Shown piece after piece: positions 7,380 through 15,319 of a stretch of DNA of 19,766 nucleotides. Positions within the stretch are counted from its first letter, which is position 1. Every line of letters starts with the position of its first letter. The notes under the pieces are model-generated. The model was not told the DNA's origin and searched no databases. It worked only from the letters and a program-made list of their open reading frames with translations. A program made the translations under genes and the position numbers. The stretch comes from Oscillospiraceae bacterium (GTDB lineage Bacteria; Bacillota; Clostridia; Oscillospirales; Ruminococcaceae): contig WQXP01000004.1 in assembly GCA_009784765.1 (NCBI GenBank), positions 1-19,766 of the forward strand, in the 5' to 3' direction.

Positions 7380-8279
7380 TTACGCTAATTCGCCCCAGGC
7401 AGTGATTTCGCCTTTGAACACTTCGCTTAAATCTTTCATGCTGATTTTTTCAACAGGGTTCGCGGGGTGTACGATAATCGCGATTGCGTCAATCGCCATG
7501 ATTGCAAAATCAAGCTGATTACTCTCGACTTCTCGGGATACCATGCCTATATCGAACACGCCGCTCAGGGTGTTCAATTCCCCTGCCCCCGAACCGATTG
7601 CGTTGAGTTCAATCTTCGCTTTCGTATCAGCTAAGCTTTCATACGCATTGATGAGAAGCTGCATTCCGGGTTCCATCGACGTTGCCCCGCCGATTGCTAT
7701 TGTTCCTGCCGCGCCGTTTGTCTCAAATGCGTAACGCTCTGACGATGTTCCTGTTTCGTTGTAGGGAATGTGTCCGCGTTCTGCGATTACCGCCTGCCCC
7801 TCATCTGAGAAGATAAAGTTCCAGAAATCTTGCGCTGCGTCAGACAAATCGCCGGTTTTCACCAAGTTGAAAGGACGCTGCAGTGAATACTTTCCGCTCA
7901 AGACGTTCTCCAAGGTTGGCTCTGTGCCGTCGATTACAAGTGATTTCACAGTCTCCCGCAGAACCCCGAATGTCACATAACCGATTGCCAACTCGTTTGA
8001 TTCAATCACTGTGAGCATTTGCCCCGTACTGCCCACGATTTCCGCATCCCCGGTTACTGCGTCGTCGCCCTCGTCGTCGATAAACGGCACAAGGTCTACG
8101 AGTGTTGTACGTGTCCCGCTTCCGGGATTACGTGATACCACCTGAATGCCTTTTTCGAGAATGTCCTGATTTAATCCCCCGGTGTTTTTGTCATCGCACG
8201 CACTCAGCACGATTGCGGTGAATGTCAACGCCGCCGCCGCAAGAATAGCTGTGATTTTTCTTTTCGCTCTTGTTTTCAT
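7380..8279 (-). CDS. Circularly permuted PstS-like substrate-binding lipoprotein
   Basis: A 299-residue lipoprotein: signal peptide with lipobox LSAC (C28), so anchored outside the membrane. The PstS-like domain is in swapped order. Residues 44-174 correspond to the C-terminal half of a normal PstS: QVVSRNPGSGTR (47-57), GSTGQMLTVIESNELAIGYV, PTLENVLSGKYSLQRPF, then a DEGQAVIAERGHIPY end. After a linker (about 175-191), residues 192-299 are the N-terminal half: GGATSMEPGM (197-206), IGSGAGELNTLSGVFDIGMVSRE, AIDAIAIIVHPANPV, ending AWGELA where normal PstS continues as NW-x-E-x-GG. Phosphate-contacting loops of both halves are kept. AAGGAG lies about 8 nt before the ATG. No phosphate-transporter permease or ATPase is present. 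Substrate is not shown. Confidence 0.85.
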   Translation of the reverse strand: MKTRAKRKITAILAAAALTFTAIVLSACDDKNTGGLNQDILEKGIQVVSRNPGSGTRTTLVDLVPFIDDEGDDAVTGDAEIVGSTGQMLTVIESNELAIGYVTFGVLRETVKSLVIDGTEPTLENVLSGKYSLQRPFNLVKTGDLSDAAQDFWNFIFSDEGQAVIAERGHIPYNETGTSSERYAFETNGAAGTIAIGGATSMEPGMQLLINAYESLADTKAKIELNAIGSGAGELNTLSGVFDIGMVSREVESNQLDFAIMAIDAIAIIVHPANPVEKISMKDLSEVFKGEITAWGELA

Positions 8280-8312
8280 AATCTGTCTCCTTCATTATGA
8301 TGATGAATATTT

Positions 8313-8795
8313 TCAAGGCAAGTCTGCCCATGTGTTGAACTCGCCCAAGTACAATGCGCGTAAATCTTCTGTGCTGATATTTGTCAGCGGGTTCGCGTGG
8401 TTTACTATAATCGCCAGTGCGTCAATCGCTACCGTCGCCGACTCTAACCCGTAATCGGGGTTGACTTCGCGGTGTACCATGCCTATGTCGAACATTCCGT
8501 CAAGGGCACCCTGTTCGCCTACACCCGAACCGCCGCCTTCAATGATGATTACGGCTTTGTCGGTAATCAAGCTCATACCACTTTGAGCGTCAGTCAAGTC
8601 CACAGCTTCATTAAACATATAGTGAACCGCATGGTGTTCTGCATGAGTGTAAACACTAATCGGCAGGTCGAATAAACTCTGCTCCCTTGCTTCCTCTTCG
8701 CCTACACCACCCGTATTGCCGGGTGCTTCCTCACACGCAGCTAAAAAAGCCAAACCCAGTGCGAGTGAAAGCAAAATCGCGACTATTTTCTTCAT
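8313..8795 (-). CDS. Half-length PstS-like lipoprotein (N-terminal half only)
   Basis: A 160-residue lipoprotein with lipobox LAAC (C21). After a short acidic linker it carries only the N-terminal half of a PstS-like domain: EGGGSGVGEQGALDGMFDIGMVHREV (86-111), then AIDALAIIVNHANPLTNISTEDLRALYLGEFNTW, and stops at ADLP. That is the same point at which the downstream permuted protein stops. The first ligand loop, GATSMEP in the downstream protein, is replaced by a histidine-rich stretch (THAEHHAVHY; H51, H54, H55, H58). The ATG is 5 nt after the flgG stop with only a weak GAG-type ribosome binding site, so translation is probably coupled to flgG. No remnant of a C-terminal half follows in the 33-bp gap, so this is not a simple frameshift. 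Confidence 0.82.
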   Translation of the reverse strand: MKKIVAILLSLALGLAFLAACEEAPGNTGGVGEEEAREQSLFDLPISVYTHAEHHAVHYMFNEAVDLTDAQSGMSLITDKAVIIIEGGGSGVGEQGALDGMFDIGMVHREVNPDYGLESATVAIDALAIIVNHANPLTNISTEDLRALYLGEFNTWADLP

Positions 8796-8800
8796 AGCTC

Positions 8801-9544
8801 TTATCTCAAGTTATTGATAATTCTCATAAGTTCGTCAGACGTTTGAATCGCCCGCGCATTTAATTGATATGAGCGTTGCGTTTCAATAATGCGTACCATT
8901 TCCCCTGCCAAATCCACTGCCGACATTTCATAAGCCATAGGAACTTTTACTCCTGCGGGGTTCGCCACAGCCGCCCCCGAACGCTCAGTCACCACGAAGC
9001 GATTATTCGCTTCTTGGTCTAATCCCCAGTTATTCGGCACGGTGAACATTCCGATTTGCGCGTACAGTTCCGTATAGTCAATCTCTGTCGAAGGCTCTCC
9101 ATTACTGCCAATCTCGAAAGGCACGATAATTCTGTTGCCGTCGAAATCAAGAACAAAATCGCCGAATCCGTTGACAAGCTCCCACACGCCTTCACTCGTT
9201 TCAGAAATGCCGAATCTTCCGTCGCGGGTCAAAAACGTGTTCCCGTACCGGTCTAACGTCATGAAAAAGCTCATGTCTACTAAGGCGAAATCTAACGGCA
9301 TATCAGAGAATGTAATCCCTGCTTCTTGCCACATGAGGTCGGTTTTATAAACTCTTGCGCCGTGCCCTGTCTGCCAGAGGTCGCCGCGATTCGGGTGTTG
9401 GTGTGTGTAGAGGCACTCCGCAAAGCTCGGACGCAAGGACTTAAATCCGACTGTGTTGACATTAGCCACGTTGTTCGCATACACGTCAAGTGCTTGCTGC
9501 TGCGCGATTAAACTCGTGCGTGATGTGTAAAAAGATATGTTCAT
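8801..9544 (-). CDS. flgG: Flagellar rod/hook-basal body protein, FlgG-like
   Basis: A 247-residue axial flagellar protein, probably distal rod (B. subtilis FlhP type). The N-terminal conserved block reads ALDVYANNVANVNTVGFK (18-35), typical of basal-body rod proteins. The C-terminal block YEMSAVDLAGEMVRIIETQR, followed by YQLNARAIQTSDELMRIINNL, matches the FlgG end. It is exported by the type III apparatus encoded upstream in the same operon and has no signal peptide. AAAGGAG lies about 7 nt before the ATG. A 77-bp gap with a TGTAGGG hairpin separates it from the flgF-like gene. The middle region is less conserved, so FlgG versus another rod paralogue is not fully certain. Confidence 0.85.
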   Translation of the reverse strand: MNISFYTSRTSLIAQQQALDVYANNVANVNTVGFKSLRPSFAECLYTHQHPNRGDLWQTGHGARVYKTDLMWQEAGITFSDMPLDFALVDMSFFMTLDRYGNTFLTRDGRFGISETSEGVWELVNGFGDFVLDFDGNRIIVPFEIGSNGEPSTEIDYTELYAQIGMFTVPNNWGLDQEANNRFVVTERSGAAVANPAGVKVPMAYEMSAVDLAGEMVRIIETQRSYQLNARAIQTSDELMRIINNLR

Positions 9545-9579
9545 TATAGTTCTCCTTTAAGTTTGGTATGGTTTGTATT

Positions 9580-9607
9580 TGTAGGGAACGCATTCATGCG
9601 TTCCGCC
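9580..9607 (+). repeat. TGTAGGG-headed hairpin, copy 2
   Basis: TGTAGGG is followed by GGAACGCA (9585-9592) and TGCGTTCC (9597-9604), an 8-bp stem with a TTCA loop sharing the last two G of the head. It fills the gap between the two rod genes. Adjacent, CCTGTTTAT occurs twice (about 9606-9614 and 9625-9633), the second copy at the very end of the flgF-like gene. Confidence 0.55.
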
Positions 9608-9621
9608 TGTTTATGCGCGGT

Positions 9622-10380
9622 TTACCTGTTTATATTCGCTAAGTCCGCAGTTCTGCTGTTAAGGGAATCAAAGGCTTTCAGAATCGCGCTGTTGGCTTCG
9701 AAAAGCCGCTGAATCTCAATCATTCGCGTCATCTCTCGATTAGGGTCCACGTTAGATTTCTCAAACGCACCTTGAATGACATGGAACATCAACCCCTCCG
9801 GCAGAATATCAGTTCCTCTGCCGTCGTGAGAGAACAAATTATCCGCGACTTTGCGGACATTATCAGTCGGCGCAATATAAGTCAACCGCAGAGTGTCAAT
9901 CACCTCACCGAACTCGCCGCCGCGAATTACGCCGTCGTTATCAATCACGAAATCGTGATGCCCGATGTAAATATCGCCGTCTTGCCCTTGCACACGCCCC
10001 GAACTTCCGAGAGCCAAGAAGCCCATGTTATCAAGCTCGAACTGCCCTGCGCGGGTGTTAAAGGTATCCCCGTAACGATTAGTCACGTTGAAATACACGT
10101 CCCCCCACAGCGCGACATCGAAGCGGCTGTCGGTGAATTCAAGCCCGCCCTGTTCCAGCAGAGTATGAGACTCTTCCACGTAAGTCTGCTGAAAAGTCCC
10201 CGAGTGAGTCGCTTTGCGTTTTTGCACCCAGATTAACTCATCTTGAAAAGTGTTTAAGCTCACTCTGTCTTTGCGAAACCCCGACACGCCAATCCCCGCG
10301 ATATTGTTGCTCACCGCATCAAGCTCCCGCTGTTTGACTATCATCGCCTGTGCGGCGTTGTAATATCCTCTCATGAACAT
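9622..10380 (-). CDS. flgF: Flagellar rod/hook-basal body protein, FlgF-like
   Basis: A 252-residue axial flagellar protein, probably proximal rod (B. subtilis FlhO type). The N-terminal motif is LDAVSNNIAGIGVSGFRKDR (20-39). The C-terminal motif is IQGAFEKSNVDPNREMTRMI followed by EIQRLFEANSAILKAFDS, the classic basal-body C-terminal block. The ATG is 3 nt after the sigma-factor stop codon, and its ribosome binding site AAGGGGG lies inside the end of fliA, so the two are coupled. Exact assignment to FlgF rather than a FlgG paralogue is by order and similarity in style only. Confidence 0.85.
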   Translation of the reverse strand: MFMRGYYNAAQAMIVKQRELDAVSNNIAGIGVSGFRKDRVSLNTFQDELIWVQKRKATHSGTFQQTYVEESHTLLEQGGLEFTDSRFDVALWGDVYFNVTNRYGDTFNTRAGQFELDNMGFLALGSSGRVQGQDGDIYIGHHDFVIDNDGVIRGGEFGEVIDTLRLTYIAPTDNVRKVADNLFSHDGRGTDILPEGLMFHVIQGAFEKSNVDPNREMTRMIEIQRLFEANSAILKAFDSLNSRTADLANINR

Positions 10381-10383
10381 GGA

Positions 10384-11133
10384 TTAAATCCCCCTTATAT
10401 AATACTCAAGTTTTTGTCTTAACATAATCATACATTTCGAATGTATTTGGCACACCCGCGATTCCGTGACCCCGAGAACATCAGCAATTTCGCTAAGCTT
10501 CAAGTTCTCATAATAATACAAGCTTACCACTTGCTTTTCTTTAGGTTTGAGTCCGTCAATCGCCTCTGCGACCATCTTCTTGCGTTCCTGAACATACAAC
10601 CGCGTATCAACTCCGCCGCTCGGTGTGGTGTGATTGCTCTGCCCGCCGAACAAGCTGAAATTGTCTTCATACAACAGCTCTTCAAAAGACAGCGTGTTCG
10701 TGTTCGCCGTATCCGCGAGCATTTTCTCGAACTTTTCTTCTGTCAGTTCTAACTCCTCTGCCAACTCCGCATTCGTCGGCGTTCGCTCCAAGCGATTGTA
10801 CAACACCCCATACGCTTCTTCAAGGCGCCTCCCGAATTTGCGGACACTCCGCGGAATCCAGTCTTGCTTGCGTATGTAATCTATTATCGCGCCTTTGATT
10901 TTAATTGTCGCATATGTTTCAAACTTAACTCCGCGCCCTGGTTCAAAACTCTCGACTGCGCTAATCAGCGCAAGCATTCCCTCGTTGACTAAATCCTCAA
11001 CCTCAAACCCCTTGGCATACATATTTCGCAGAACTACCGCCGTCTTGCTCACCATATTCATATGCTGCAAGACAATCTCATTGCGTACTCCCACATCGCG
11101 AGTGGTGGTGTATTTGTGGAATAAATCTGTCAT
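10384..11133 (-). CDS. fliA: Flagellar sigma factor, sigma-28 (FliA/SigD) type
   Basis: Directs RNA polymerase to late flagellar and chemotaxis promoters. The 249-residue product has region 2 with FETYATIKIKGAIIDYIRKQ (71-90) and DWIPRSVRK (91-99), hallmark of the FliA/WhiG group. Region 3 spans roughly 100-170. Region 4 holds a helix-turn-helix, LKLSEIADVLGVTESRVCQI (211-230). A strong GGAGG (11140-11144) lies 6 nt before the ATG, 23 nt after flhA stops. Its place directly after flhA, ahead of the rod genes, keeps it within the same transcript as the export genes. Confidence 0.96.
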   Translation of the reverse strand: MTDLFHKYTTTRDVGVRNEIVLQHMNMVSKTAVVLRNMYAKGFEVEDLVNEGMLALISAVESFEPGRGVKFETYATIKIKGAIIDYIRKQDWIPRSVRKFGRRLEEAYGVLYNRLERTPTNAELAEELELTEEKFEKMLADTANTNTLSFEELLYEDNFSLFGGQSNHTTPSGGVDTRLYVQERKKMVAEAIDGLKPKEKQVVSLYYYENLKLSEIADVLGVTESRVCQIHSKCMIMLRQKLEYYIRGI

Positions 11134-11156
11134 AATACACCTCCCTCACTGAACTT

Positions 11157-13271
11157 CTACGCCATCGCGATATTCCCGATGCTTTGAATTTGCACAACAC
11201 TGTCGATTTCGTTATAGCTCAGCACAACGACGCCCGGAACAAACTGGTCGGTGAGTTTCTTGAAATACACGCGAACAATCGGGCTTGTCAGGATAATCAC
11301 TTGGGGAATAACGTCTTTGACTTTTTCGACCTCTGCGCCGGTAACACCCATGATTTGCTGGATTACATCAGGGTCAAGAGACAGAAAACTGCCCTTGTCA
11401 GATTTCTTGACGTTCGCGATAATCGTGTCTTCTATGCGCGGGTCTAAGGTAATAACGCGCAGGGAATTCGCCTCCGCGAACTTGCGGGTAATCGTCCGCT
11501 TGAGTGCTTGACGAACATACTCAACAGCAATGTCAATATCTTTGAGGGAAGCGATATTTTCTGCAAGAGCCTCAAGGATTGTTTCCATATCGCGAATAGG
11601 CACGCCTTCTTTTAGCAGCATACAGAGAACTTTCTGCAAATATCCGATTGAAACGATGTTTGGAATCAAATCCTCCACAACTGCAGGGTTGGACTCTTTC
11701 ATGTTATCAACCATAGTCTTAACGTCTTGCCGCGAAAGAACTTCGTGGCAGTGCTTACGGACTATTTCCGACAGATGCGTAATCATAACCGACACAGGGT
11801 CAATGAGAGTGTATCCCGCCACATCCGCGACGACTTTCTTGTCCTCGCTAATCCAACGCGCAGGAATGCCGAATGCAGGCTCAATTGTATCAATCCCCTC
11901 CACGTGATTGACAACATCTCCGTTATCAATCGCCAGGTAGTGGTCAGTGAGTATTTCGCCGCGAGTAATTTCCTCACCCTTAATCTTAATGAGGTACTGG
12001 TTAGGGTTAATTTCAGGATTGTTACGCATTCGCACAGAAGGGAAAACCATTCCCATTTCCTGGGCGAACTGCTTGCGGAACAGCACCACACGCTCAATTG
12101 TCGAACCGCCGCTTTTCTCGTCTACCAAATGCAGGAGTGAATAGCCGAACTCCATTTCAATTTGCTCCACATTGAGCAGCTTAAACACGTTATCTATGTT
12201 TCGATAATAGCTTTCTTCGCCCGCGCTGCCGTTCCCGGGTAATGCTTCCATCTCGTCCATCATTGCTTGCTCGGAAGCTAATGCCATCTCAAGTTGTTGG
12301 CGTTTTTGATTGCGCGAAATAGCATACCCGAAGCAAATCAAAGCAATGCCAATCAAAAGCAAGATTGGCCACGGAAATCCCGGGAGCATCATAAGCGCGA
12401 GAATGGTCAGCCCTGTGATATACATAATCGTAGGGTTCTGCGTGAATTGCTTCCTTACATCAAAGTTGAAAGAGTTCTCTGTCCCTGCTCGAGTTACAAC
12501 CATACCCGTAGCAGTCGAAATCATAAGCGCGGGAATCATCGACGAAAGCCCGTCACCCACAGTCAAGAGGAAATACGTGTCAAGTACAGTCCCGAACTCC
12601 ATATCGAACATAACAAGCCCGATAATTCCGCCTGCTATCAGTGCGACTAAGGCGGTGATGATTGACATAATCGCGTCGCCCTTAACAAACTTGGTCGCAC
12701 CGTCCATCGCCCCGAAGAAGTCCGCCTCCCGCTGGACTTTTACGCGACGGGCTTTGGCTTCCTCATCTGTGATTGCCCCTGTATTCAAGTCCGCGTCGAT
12801 TGCCATTTGTTTACCCGGCATTGCGTCGAGAGTAAACCGCGCCGCAACTTCCGACACACGCTCCGAACCTTTGGTGATAACAAGAAAGTTAGTAATAACA
12901 ATGATGATAAATACAACAAACCCGACTACGGCATTGCCGCCCATTACGAATCTGCCGTAAGTTGCGATTACTTGCCCTGCCGCCGCGACTCCTTCGCCTG
13001 TAGGCGGCGGAGCAGCATTCTGCAAAATCAGCCTGAGCGTCGATATACTCAGTGCTAATCTGAAAACCGTGGTAATAAGCAAGACCGTCGGGAAAATGCT
13101 GAATTCAAGAGTTTCTTTGACATACATGGTCATGAGCAGTATGATTACCGCCAAAGACACGTTGATAATCAGCAGAAAGTCAACCAACTGCGTAGGCAGA
13201 GGAATAACAATAGCCAACACGATTGTTATAACAAAAACCGCGAATACGTTATTTAGCATCTTTTTAATCAT
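11157..13271 (-). CDS. flhA: Flagellar export gate protein FlhA
   Basis: Core of the flagellar type III export gate; forms a ring of nine subunits that uses the proton motive force. The 704-residue product has several N-terminal membrane helices (about 5-310), the conserved cytoplasmic FHIPEP loop at about 135-200 (GSERVSEVAARFTLDAMPGKQM, GAITDEEAKARR, FFGAMDGATKFVKGDAI) and a large cytoplasmic C-terminal domain that docks chaperones and substrates. The start at 13271 has an AAGGA rather far upstream (about 12 nt), so the in-frame ATG four codons later is possible. The gene that follows is fliA; flhF and flhG are not found after it. Confidence 0.97.
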   Translation of the reverse strand: MIKKMLNNVFAVFVITIVLAIVIPLPTQLVDFLLIINVSLAVIILLMTMYVKETLEFSIFPTVLLITTVFRLALSISTLRLILQNAAPPPTGEGVAAAGQVIATYGRFVMGGNAVVGFVVFIIIVITNFLVITKGSERVSEVAARFTLDAMPGKQMAIDADLNTGAITDEEAKARRVKVQREADFFGAMDGATKFVKGDAIMSIITALVALIAGGIIGLVMFDMEFGTVLDTYFLLTVGDGLSSMIPALMISTATGMVVTRAGTENSFNFDVRKQFTQNPTIMYITGLTILALMMLPGFPWPILLLIGIALICFGYAISRNQKRQQLEMALASEQAMMDEMEALPGNGSAGEESYYRNIDNVFKLLNVEQIEMEFGYSLLHLVDEKSGGSTIERVVLFRKQFAQEMGMVFPSVRMRNNPEINPNQYLIKIKGEEITRGEILTDHYLAIDNGDVVNHVEGIDTIEPAFGIPARWISEDKKVVADVAGYTLIDPVSVMITHLSEIVRKHCHEVLSRQDVKTMVDNMKESNPAVVEDLIPNIVSIGYLQKVLCMLLKEGVPIRDMETILEALAENIASLKDIDIAVEYVRQALKRTITRKFAEANSLRVITLDPRIEDTIIANVKKSDKGSFLSLDPDVIQQIMGVTGAEVEKVKDVIPQVIILTSPIVRVYFKKLTDQFVPGVVVLSYNEIDSVVQIQSIGNIAMA

Positions 13272-13302
13272 GTGGCTTTTTCGTCCTTCCGTTTTTAATT
13301 TT

Positions 13303-13325
13303 AACTGTCAATTGTCAACTCTCAA
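13303..13325. repeat. 23-nt dispersed repeat, copy 2 (flhB end)
   Basis: Matches the copy at 6203-6225 at 21 of 23 positions in the same orientation and shares the core CAATTGTCAACT. It covers the flhB stop codon and part of the 43-bp flhB-flhA gap. Confidence 0.6.
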
Positions 13326-14403
13326 CATTATCAAGTGTAATGCCCTTCGCCGTGTACATATCCGTCAGAATAATCGCGATTGCGTTATACAAAGACGGCG
13401 GTATTTCATGCCCGACTTCGACTGTGTCGTAAAGCTCTTTCGCTAAGGGGCGATTTTCAGCAATATAAATCTCGTGTTCCTCTGCGATTGTGATAATCCG
13501 AAGAGCAACCGCGTCTTTGCCTTTAGCTGTAACTTTCGGTGCCATAAGATTGTTTTCGCGGTCGTAAGAAATCGCGATTGCATAGTGCGTCGGATTTCGG
13601 ACGATTACATCAGCTTGCGGAACTTGCTCCATCATTCGCATTTGAGCGACTTCTCGCTGCTTTTGCTTGATTTTGCTCTTAATAAGCGGGTCTCCCTCGA
13701 TTTGTTTATACTCGTCTTTGACTTCCTGCTTAGACATCTTGAGCTTCTTTTCATACTGATACCACGAGAACAGATAATCCCCCGCCGCAACAAAAATGAA
13801 AAGCACGATAATCAGCATAACAAGCGAGAACGTCTCCGTCGCGAGGTAGAGTATACCCTGCCGCAATTCCATACGGGTGAGGTCGTAAAGTTCGTTCATT
13901 CGCCCGATTGCACGGTCAAACACGAGAGCCATTATCACAGCAATAACAATCGTGCCTTTGATAACTTCCACGAATGTTTGCAAAGAAAAGAGTTTCTTTA
14001 CTCCGCTAATGGGGTTAAGTTTGCTGAACTTAGGCTTGAGCGGCTTCATGGTAAACAACCCTCTTGTTTGAACAATCGACGCAAGGGCGGGAATCGCAAA
14101 CCCCACAAGCAGTATAGGTGCGGCAATCAAGGCAAAAGAAACCATGATAAATCGCATAAGTTCTAACACTTCTGTTTCGCCGAAAACCTCTGTCCTTGTG
14201 AGTAAAATGCCGTCGCTTGTGGTTACAATCAGCCTCTGGAGCATATATCTTCCTACAAGGAAAAAGGTGAAGAAAATCAACGCCAAGCTAATTGCAGTAG
14301 TGGCGTCTTTACTCTGCAAGACATTACCTTCTTTTTCGCGAGAATCCCTGCGCCGCTTTGGTGTCGCCTTCTCCGTTTTTTCTTGACCGCCTCCGCCGCC
14401 CAT
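13315..14403 (-). CDS. flhB: Flagellar export switch protein FlhB
   Basis: Switches export from rod/hook to filament substrates after self-cleavage. The 362-residue product begins MGGGGG followed by the family block QEKTEKATPKRRRDSREKEG. It has four membrane helices (about 36-56, 84-110, 145-165, 190-212) and a cytoplasmic domain with the NPTH self-cleavage site (N270-P271-T272-H273). GAGGTG lies 7 nt before the ATG. The 72-bp gap from fliR carries a 20-bp tandem repeat. The glycine run at the start is unusual and resembles the last codons of fliR. Confidence 0.97.
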   Translation of the reverse strand: MGGGGGQEKTEKATPKRRRDSREKEGNVLQSKDATTAISLALIFFTFFLVGRYMLQRLIVTTSDGILLTRTEVFGETEVLELMRFIMVSFALIAAPILLVGFAIPALASIVQTRGLFTMKPLKPKFSKLNPISGVKKLFSLQTFVEVIKGTIVIAVIMALVFDRAIGRMNELYDLTRMELRQGILYLATETFSLVMLIIVLFIFVAAGDYLFSWYQYEKKLKMSKQEVKDEYKQIEGDPLIKSKIKQKQREVAQMRMMEQVPQADVIVRNPTHYAIAISYDRENNLMAPKVTAKGKDAVALRIITIAEEHEIYIAENRPLAKELYDTVEVGHEIPPSLYNAIAIILTDMYTAKGITLDNVES

Positions 14404-14450
14404 GCTCTCTCACCTCGCTTTGTTATGGCTTTCCGGCTCTTATCCCGCTC

Positions 14451-14490
14451 GGCTTTTATCCACCCCCGCCGGCTTTTATCCACCCCCGCC
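14451..14490. repeat. Exact 20-bp tandem duplication at the fliR stop codon
   Basis: On the minus strand the unit GGCGGGGGTGGATAAAAGCC occurs twice without change (14471-14490, then 14451-14470). The first unit holds the last glycines and the TAA stop of fliR. The second lies in the spacer to flhB. A decayed third unit may follow (14435-14450). Confidence 0.9.
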
Positions 14491-15288
14491 GCCTAAGGCG
14501 TACAGCACTTCAAACAAATCTTCGAACATGATTGACATAAGATTTGCGACAAAGTCAGACACAACCGGTGTAATCATAGCAATTGTGAAAAACCCGAACA
14601 AAACCCGCATTTGTATGTTTATAACAAAAATCTGGATTTTCGGAACAGCTTTCATAATTACGCCGACGGCGATTTGCAAAACAGTCTGCGATACAATCAG
14701 CGGCATAGCCATTCGCACAGCAAGAATGAAAATCTCTGAAAAATACCACACGATATGAAACGCCATTGCGTGCCAATCTTCCGTCAGTTCGAAGCCAATC
14801 GGAATAATTTGATACGAATGGTAGAACAAGTTAATATAGCTGAGATGCCCGCCTGCCAAAAAGAAATACACCACGAACATATAGTAATACAAGTTCGCCA
14901 TAATCGGCATTGTTACACCCGTAGAGGGGTCGAACATTTCTGCCATTGCGAGTGAAATCTGGAAATCCATGAGTTTTCCCGCAAGAATAATGACATTGAG
15001 AATCATGTTCACAAAAAAGCCGAAGAAGAAGCCAATCAATGCCTCAAGAGATAAAACAATCCCGAAATGCAGCATAGATTCAGGGATAAATCCGACTGTG
15101 TCCCCGCCCATAGCTCCGAGCATTACAAATGTCAATACTATAGACATAGCGACACGCACCACAGCCGGCACCGTCGAACGCCCGAGAATCGGGTTGAATA
15201 TGAAAATCCCTGTAACCCGCGCAAAGATGATTAGTCCTGCTACAAAATTATAGAGAATTAAGTCCCATACATCTTGAAAGCTCTCCAA
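14476..15288 (-). CDS. fliR: Flagellar export gate protein FliR
   Basis: Part of the FliP5-FliQ4-FliR1 export core. The 270-residue product is mostly membrane helices, with the family pattern RVTGIFIFNPILGRSTVP near the start and GFFFGFFVNMILNVIILAGKLMDFQISLAMAEMFDPSTG in the middle. The start is placed at a TTG (15288) because AAGGAG (15296-15301) lies 7 nt upstream. A GTG at 15306 would add six residues (MRRRAK) but has no good ribosome binding site and would put the real one inside the gene. The protein ends in five glycines formed by the first unit of a tandem repeat. Confidence 0.94.
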   Translation of the reverse strand: MESFQDVWDLILYNFVAGLIIFARVTGIFIFNPILGRSTVPAVVRVAMSIVLTFVMLGAMGGDTVGFIPESMLHFGIVLSLEALIGFFFGFFVNMILNVIILAGKLMDFQISLAMAEMFDPSTGVTMPIMANLYYYMFVVYFFLAGGHLSYINLFYHSYQIIPIGFELTEDWHAMAFHIVWYFSEIFILAVRMAMPLIVSQTVLQIAVGVIMKAVPKIQIFVINIQMRVLFGFFTIAMITPVVSDFVANLMSIMFEDLFEVLYALGGGGG

Positions 15289-15319
15289 CTTCGCTCTCCT
15301 TCGCACCCGTTACGGTTCG

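Noticed and set aside
8280..8312. Frameshift or truncation explaining the half-length lipoprotein
   Set aside because: The 33-bp gap carries no trace of a C-terminal half, and the next gene has its own ribosome binding site, ATG and full lipoprotein signal.
12310..12960. Plus-strand reading frames opposite flhA
   Set aside because: Antisense to the conserved membrane part of flhA; composition reflects the complementary strand only.
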